Program-made: the position numbers and the translations under genes
In this document: positions 1 through 4,645 of the stretch, piece by piece
Numbering within the stretch: the first letter of the stretch is position 1
Layout: the number at the start of each line of letters is the position of its first letter
NCBI GenBank assembly: GCA_010093685.1
Contig: MU006251.1
Span: 236,366 to 246,986 of the forward strand
Direction of reading: 5' to 3'
Origin: Ophiobolus disseminans
Lineage: Eukaryota > Ascomycota > Dothideomycetes > Pleosporales > Phaeosphaeriaceae
Length of the DNA: 10,621 nucleotides
The notes under the pieces: model-generated
Told to the model about the DNA's origin: nothing
What the model saw: only the letters and a program-made list of their open reading frames with translations
Database searches by the model: none

Positions 1-253
1 GCAGCAGTAGTAGCAGCTATATTAGAAGAGAAGAGCTAGATAGAATAGAAAGAGAGTTAAGGCAGCTATATAAGTAAGAGGACGTTGCTGCTGTGATAGC
101 GAGAGGACGCTACAGGCGTAAGAGCAAGGTAACGCTGCAGGCGTAAGAACGAGGTAATGCTGCAGGCGCAAGAACGAGGTGACGTTGCTGCTAGTGAGGC
201 AGTCGCTGCTGCTGAGAGCGAGGTAACGCTGCGGGCGTGAGAGCGTGTCAGAT
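1..253. repeat. Degenerate repeat DNA with a ~25-bp minisatellite
   Basis: No gene is visible here. Positions 115-139 and 140-164 are near-identical 25-bp units beginning GGCGTAAGA and ending CGCTGCA or TGCTGCA. A third, diverging unit starts at 165, and a partial unit recurs around 215-245. The first 114 bases are purine-rich with scattered GCAGCAG/TAGTAG runs. The stretch ends where similarity to the helicase 3' end begins (about 254-264). It sits where a Cys-rich helicase tail would be expected upstream of that similarity, so it may be an expanded or replaced part of the decayed copy. That link is inference. Confidence 0.5.
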
Positions 254-533
254 AGCAGTACTAGCGCGCTAAGGCAGGCGATTGCTAGTACAGGGGTGTG
301 TTAATGGGAGCAATAGTAGGCATAGCGTTAGGGTATAGCGAGATTAGATCGCAGTAGCATAGCTAATTGCAGCTAGCAGGCGTTAACAAAGTAGGGCTAG
401 GGAGAGGCGTTATTAAGTATTTAGAGAAGAAGCGCATACTTAAGATAGTAGAGAGTAATTAGTTAGTTAAAGAGTTTACTAGATAATGTAGTTATTAGCT
501 AAGTAGGTAGAGCAATATAGAGCACTATAGGCA
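254..533 (+). pseudogene. Decayed 3' end of a telomere-linked RecQ-type helicase (second copy)
   Basis: Positions 264-530 align base for base with 9061-9328, the last ~80 codons and first ~25 non-coding bases of the intact helicase on the same strand, with a single 1-bp gap. Counting by eye gives 48 substitutions in about 267 bases (~82% identity). Of these, 37 are C-to-T or G-to-A relative to the intact copy, 6 are the reverse transitions and 5 are transversions. Many are TGG to TAG or CAG to TAG, so the frame is full of stops. The ancestral stop codon corresponds to 504-506. This is the RIP-type signature known from Pezizomycotina. Nothing upstream of ~254 aligns. The copy is a non-functional remnant lying head-to-tail with the copy at 4646-9304. 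Confidence 0.88.
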
Positions 534-535
534 TA

Positions 536-580
536 ACGTATTCCACTAGCGAGCCGCCCACCCCAGCGAACCGCCCAAAA
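536..580 (+). repeat. Left terminal inverted repeat of the Pogo/Fot1-type element
   Basis: This 45-bp repeat begins ACGTATTCCACTAGCGAGCC and is an exact reverse complement of 2340-2384. It contains two near-identical 13-mers 17 bp apart (AGCGAGCCGCCCA at 548-560 and AGCGAACCGCCCA at 565-577). They are likely paired binding sites for the transposase HTH domains. The match ends at 580, after which the two ends differ. Confidence 0.95.
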
Positions 581-603
581 ACGCTTGGCACGACCAACAC
601 ATG

Positions 604-2304
604 TTATAAATCTTCAATTTCATCGCTATCAAACAAGGAGCCAGCGTACATCGTGCTTACATCTGATTCAGAAGATGCCTCTGTATCTTTTTTGCACGTT
701 CGTGCGTTATGCCCTGTCCTGCCACAGTTCCCACAGCGCCGTAAAGCTAGCTAGGCTAGTTCTTGATCACCACCACCACGAGCCTTCTTTGAACGCTGAG
801 GCGCCGCAGACGCCTCAGCAGCTACCTGCGCTGCTGCAGTCCCATACTCCATAGTCCCACTGTGCTGGATCCACTTTCTTTTGCGCAATTTTCGCTTGGT
901 CATCTCTGCTAATTGCTCTTCAAGCTCATGGATCCGAGCACGTTGAAGCGCATTTTCATGCAGCATCAGCTCACCACCTTTTATAAGCTGGGAGAACCCA
1001 GCCTGAGCTGTAACAGGCAACCGAGTAAAGGAATCGCGTACCAGCTTTGATTGCAATCCAAACTCATGGGTATTGCTTGGAGTCTTTGATTGCCATGGCT
1101 CATCTAGGAGGGTGGGTGCTGGTGGGGTACGCAAGCGCACTTCAAGGCGATCCAACACAACCTGCGCGTTCAGAGGGACAAGCCCTGCTGCCTCAAAGGC
1201 CTTTCGGCAGTTATCCTCCGTAAACACGTCAAAAAACGCGTCTTTGAAGGCGGGGAGGAAGCCTTCCTTGTTGATGTGGAAGACGCGTCGGCGTGCCAAG
1301 TCTCTAACGCGCTGGGAGTACTTGCGCTTCAGCGGCGAGAAGCAGACCACGTCAAGCGGCTGGAGGATGTAGGATGAATGTGGGGGCATACAGAGGGTCA
1401 GGATCTTGTTTTCAAGGCAGTAGTCCTTGAAATCCTGGTTGAGGTGACTCTCATGGCCGTCCAAAATGAGCAGCCAGTACACCCCCACCTGGCGCGTCTT
1501 TGTATGCGCGTCAAAGTGCTTCAACCACTCCAGACCAAGCGCGTTGTTTGTCCAGCCGTTCTCAGAGACTGAAAGCTTCCAATTGCGCGGTATTGAGGTC
1601 TCCTCGTACTACGCGGAGATGTGGACGCGTCCCTTGTAGATGATGAAGGGCGGGGTCGCGTACCCAGCAGCGCACACGCTCTGGATCACTGTAACCCACT
1701 CGCAATCGCCTGGTTGAATCAGATCAGGCCTTGCACGTCTCTCTGCGCCTGTAACGACCTTCATAGACCCAATCACGCCCATCTAGAAGCCAGTCTCGTC
1801 AAAGTTGTGCACGTCGTCGTCGTGGACGCTGTACTTGGCTTTAGTCTCCTCCACTAGCGTGAACCACGCGCCAATGATCACAGGATCTTCCTGCAGTATC
1901 CTCTGCCTATCCTTTACTCGGTTGAAGGCTATTTTGAGCTCAGCTGAGCGCGTTACGAAGCGCTCAGCCCAGTTCTTGCCTACAGGCTTCCCACCGCGTA
2001 CACCTAGTATTTTATCGGCCATATCTGCCACCTCGCACAGCCGGGGCGCAAATCCTCGCGAATCAAGGTCAAGAATATATTGGACGATCGTCTGCTCTTC
2101 TGTTGCAGTGAGCTTTTGGGAGTTTGCACGCGTCTCAAGGCGAAATGGTACTCCTCTAGCGCGTTCATCAAGGATCCGGCGTTTAACGTTGTAGGTAGCA
2201 GCAGCAGCTCAGTGGCTTCGAAATTGGCCTGATTGATAGGCAAGAAGAGCAAGCTGAAGTCTACCTTCGTGTTCAAGTAATAGCGCGTTTGTGTGTAGAG
2301 ACAT
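604..2304 (-). pseudogene. Pogo/Fot1-type DDE transposase with four premature stops
   Basis: One continuous minus-strand frame of 567 codons runs from ATG at 2304 to TAA at 604-606, with no frameshift but with stops at codons 32 (TGA, 2209-2211), 174 (TAG, 1783-1785), 232 (TAG, 1609-1611) and 518 (TAG, 751-753). Domains in order: a psq-like HTH (around EGRLQLALLAYQSGQF, codons ~13-55), a CENP-B/Tc5-type HTH (~70-125), and the DDE_1 catalytic domain with D169 (in HNFDETGF), D282 (in LLILDGHESH) and D318 (in LQPLD). A basic coiled region follows (~470-500), then, after the last stop, a CCHC knuckle CGNCGRTGHNARTC, a typical ending for this family. The second stop follows DETGF, where Q is usual, and the third sits in ISA*YE, where W is usual. 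All are one transition from sense. The catalytic triad is intact but no full-length protein is expected. Confidence 0.93.
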
Positions 2305-2339
2305 TGTAGATAGAGGGGAGTGGTAGAGGTCTTGGCATG

Positions 2340-2384
2340 TTTTGGGCGGTTCGCTGGGGTGGGCGGCTCGCTAGTGGAATACGT
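2340..2384 (-). repeat. Right terminal inverted repeat of the Pogo/Fot1-type element
   Basis: Exact reverse complement of 536-580, with TA at 2385-2386 outside it. It lies 35 bp upstream of the transposase ATG (2304-2302, minus strand), so any promoter must sit in or next to this repeat. Confidence 0.95.
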
Positions 2385-2423
2385 TAGTAGGCGTAGTAAT
2401 AAACAAGTAATGCCTTGCACTTA

Positions 2424-2680
2424 TAGAGAGAGAGTTGCTTGTAGCTAGTGTAGAAAGAAAGTAGGCTATAACTAGTATAAAAGGAGAGAGATGCCCTACA
2501 ACCTATAGAGAAAAGACACACCTATAGCTAGTATAGAAAGAGAGAGACGCCTGCAACCTATAGAAAAGAGAGAGATGCCTATAACTAGTATAGAAAGAGA
2601 GAGATGCCTATAACTAGTATAGAAAGAGAGAGACACCCTGCAACGCGCAGGGAAGAGAGACGCCTATAACTAGTATAGAT
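2424..2680. repeat. 28-32-bp minisatellite, about nine degenerate units
   Basis: Units follow the pattern GAGAGAGAYGCC, then CTATAACTAGTATAG, then AAA. They run in tandem from about 2424 to 2680. Several units carry less-mutated arms (CCTGCAAC, CCCTACAAC, and CCTGCAACGCGCAGG at 2636-2650), which look like stages of TGCA decaying to TACA and TATA. The core CTATA-ACTAG-TATAG is an inverted repeat. No gene lies between 2387 and 3405. Confidence 0.8.
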
Positions 2681-2689
2681 TACTGTACA

Positions 2690-3405
2690 AGAATTGTAGT
2701 ACTAGCAGATCTAATAGTAGCAAGAACTACAAGAATAGGGTTAGCAGCAAGGACTGCGAGAGCAGAAATAATATAGTAGCTATAGTAAGCGTAGAAGCTG
2801 TAATAGTAGTAGGCGTAGTAGCTGCAGACTAGTAGGAACTATAGAAGGTAAGAACTAGAAGCTACAGCAGCGATGGAAGTGTAACAGCCGTAGGCGTAGA
2901 GTTAGTAGTAGCTATAGGCGCAGGAAGAGCAGGAGCCGTAGGAGTAGTAGCGAGGATACAAGAGTAGTAGAGATAGCGAGCGCAAGAGTAGTAGTAGGTA
3001 AAGTAGTAGTAGAAGCTATAGTAGCTATAGGAGTAGAAGAGCATAAGCGTAAATAGCAAGAGTAGCAAGAGTAGTAGGAATAGGGCAAATAGCAAGAATA
3101 GTGCGAATAGATTAGATAACGCAAATAACAAAGATAGTAGTAGCAATAATAGCTTAAATAGTAAGAGTAGTAAGAGTAGAAGTAGTAGTAGACGCATATA
3201 TAGTATAAGTAGTAGCAAGAATATTAATAGTAGAGCAAGTAGCAAAGATAATTAGAGTAATAGTAGTAATAGCTGCAAGTGTAGTAGAAACTATAAAGTT
3301 TATAAAAGAGATAGTAATAGAAGCAAGAATAACAAGAGTAGGAGGTGTAGATACTATAGAGTAGAAGTAAGAGTAGTAAGAGTAGAAGCTCTCCATATGA
3401 ACACC
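2690..3405. repeat. Degenerate trinucleotide (TAG/CAA-type) low-complexity tract
   Basis: The plus strand is mainly AGTAGTAGCAAGAG-like triplets, C-poor and nearly free of long non-repeat sequence. From 2946 to 3405 I find no CAG at all, while TAG is the dominant triplet and CAA occurs about fifteen times. The simplest reading is an ancestral CAG-rich (Gln- or Ser-coding) repeat, like those still present at 3847-3870 and 4090-4160, in which CAG became TAG by C-to-T change. Apparent minus-strand Leu/Tyr/Ser-rich open frames here are by-products of the repeat and are not genes. Confidence 0.75.
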
Positions 3406-3503
3406 CGCAACCATGGTGCCGGGCACCATGGTTGCGCGATCGCTGATTGGCTGCAGCGCTAGCGTGGCACCATGGTTGCGCAAACACCGACACCATAGTT
3501 GCG
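3406..3503. repeat. Palindrome and repeated GGCACCATGGTTGCG boxes
   Basis: Positions 3406-3436 form a perfect inverted repeat with two 15-bp arms around a single G (CGCAACCATGGTGCC / GGCACCATGGTTGCG). The right-arm sequence recurs exactly at 3466-3480 and in a decayed form (GACACCATAGTTGCG) at 3489-3503, the two changes being G-to-A. The cluster sits exactly between the TAG-rich tract and the first sequence with coding character, just upstream of the OrsD-type pseudogene, so it may be a promoter or operator cluster or the end of a small foldback element. An inverted CCAAT box (ATTGG) lies at 3446-3450. Confidence 0.75.
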
Positions 3504-3560
3504 CGATTGCTCTACATGCTCTTCACACCCAGCGCACACGCTATACACACTATACACGCG

Positions 3561-4259
3561 ATGCAAGGTAACAGAGGAGGAAGAGAAGGCATTCCAGCTA
3601 TTTTAACGCCATATCCAGCCTACAGCGTGCTCCTATGCCGCGAGCATCGCTGCGCTGTCTACGGCCTTGATTGCCACCTTAAGAAGCATCACCACATGCC
3701 TGCGCCGCAGCGGCAAGAGCTGCTTGCCTTGTACGAAGAGTTGCCTCTACTCCCGCCAGGCGAGGTAGCTCAGCCTGCGCCCTACAGCAGCCCTATTGAC
3801 GCGCTCGGGCCGGCGCAGGACGCGTTCCTCTGCTGCTGTACAAGTGGCAGCAGCAGCAGCAGCAGCAGCAATAGCGCAGTTTGTAGCTTTATTAGCACAA
3901 GTCGCGTAAAGATGCGACAGCATATTAACTAGCAGCATTGTGTTAAGCTTACACGCTGGTAGTCCTCTGCAGCAGCCTCGTACAAGGATCATGCAGCGCA
4001 GCTCTGGCAGCCAGTCAAGGTGCAGACCTTCTTCCGCAAGCGCCGCTATGTCCGCTACTTCATTGTGCAGGAGGAAGAGCAAGAGGAGCAGCAGCAGGGC
4101 GGGCAGCAGCAGCAGGGCGAGCAGCAGGGCAGGGAGCAGGGCAGGGAGCAGGGCGGGCAGCATGAATCAGAGCGGCAGGGCGGCTACCAACAGAGGCTTG
4201 CTCTCCTCTCCTCTCCTCTAGGTGCCCTATCCCAGGGCGCGAAGTGCACTCGGATCTAG
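3561..4259 (+). pseudogene. OrsD-type (PF12013) zinc-finger protein with two in-frame stops
   Basis: A single frame from ATG 3561 to TAG at 4257-4259 is interrupted by TAG at 3930-3932 and 3960-3962. It encodes an OrsD-like pair of zinc fingers. The first is YSVLLCREHRCAVYGLDCHL followed by KKHHH. The second starts DAFLCCC and ends VKMRQHIN-stop-QH. Between the Cys pairs a (GCA)8 microsatellite has inserted a poly-Ser run. After the stops the same frame continues with LWQPVKVQTFFRKRRYVRYF, matching the order seen in the downstream gene (fingers, then Q-x-FF/F...YF-V), and ends in a Gln/Gly/Glu-rich tail with a 12-bp repeat (~4126-4150). OrsD domains occur in many fungal proteins and their biochemical role is not established. 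It may be a degenerate extra N-terminal module of the helicase unit or an independent neighbour. The start is chosen as the last ATG before the domain. ATG 3516 is also in frame. Confidence 0.72.
3847..3870 (+). repeat. (GCA)8 microsatellite inside the zinc-finger region
   Basis: Eight perfect GCA units, read in frame as poly-Ser (AGC). They separate the two Cys pairs of the second finger in the OrsD-type pseudogene. This is an intact CAG-type repeat of the kind presumed ancestral to the TAG-rich tract upstream. Confidence 0.9.
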
Positions 4260-4645
4260 GTGCAGTTTTGATGTTAGGGATAGAAACTACGCGTATGGGC
4301 GGCATATTGTGTCACATAGCCCGCATGCAGTATTATTTTCAATACCTAGGTGCAGATAGAGCCCGATGATAGATTTGCCCCAAACTCGAGTATGTTTTTT
4401 GCAGCAGTATATTGCACCATTAAGGCAAGTTGCAGCGCAGCAGCTTATATAGGTTGTGTTGTTAGGGTTGCGTGTTGTATAGACAGTGCATGTTGGTGAG
4501 GGGATCAGCAACACCCCGGAGGAAAGTCCGAAGCGTGTCTAGACCCACAACCTTCCAGCAGGTCGCGTTTGTTATTGCGAACAACACCGCGTACAGAGTC
4601 TAGCAGAGAACCCTAGATTTAATAGAATACAATAACCTTATTAGC
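4260..4645 (+). promoter_or_regulatory. Intergenic stretch, probable promoter of the OrsD-recombinase-helicase gene
   Basis: No coding signal is seen on either strand. TATATAG at 4446-4452 lies about 195 bp before the ATG at 4646. The ATG has a favourable context (A at -3, G at +4) and the in-frame stop at 4601-4603 bounds the frame upstream. A pyrimidine tract ending CTCTAG (4201-4221) resembles a 3' splice site, but no convincing donor and branch point pair joins the upstream pseudogene to this gene. The promoter role is inference from position. Confidence 0.4.

Larger units (their letters stand above)
536..2384 (-). mobile_element. Pogo/Fot1-type DNA transposon with perfect TIRs
   Basis: The element is 1849 bp and is bounded by identical 45-bp inverted repeats (536-580 and 2340-2384), flanked on both sides by TA (534-535 and 2385-2386), the target duplication of the Tc1/mariner/pogo superfamily. 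Its only gene is a transposase on the minus strand occupying almost the whole interior. Length, TA target, TIR size and protein all fit fungal Fot1/Pogo elements. It inserted just past the decayed helicase remnant. The right flank is AT-shifted satellite DNA. The perfect TIRs imply a recent insertion, although the transposase carries four stops, so present mobility would need a transposase supplied by another copy. Confidence 0.95.

Noticed and set aside
604..2304. A-to-I RNA editing (UAG to UGG) as a way to rescue the stops
   Set aside because: Known in sexual tissue of some ascomycetes, but at codon 174 the family residue is Gln and at codon 32 a change from CGA is more likely, so editing would not restore the ancestral protein.
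2862..3496. Leu/Tyr/Ser-rich minus-strand open frames resembling membrane proteins
   Set aside because: They are translations of the degenerate TAG/CAA trinucleotide tract, with several frames open at once.
4201..4221. Pyrimidine tract plus TAG as a 3' splice site joining the upstream OrsD frame to the fusion gene
   Set aside because: No consistent donor and branch point were found, and the upstream frame already has two stops, so an intron model is not supported.
4514..4535. GGAGGAAAGTCCG, similar to the conserved CR-I block of RNase P RNA
   Set aside because: Only one block matches. No partner P4 strand or CR-V in a plausible arrangement was found before the ATG at 4646, so it is probably chance.
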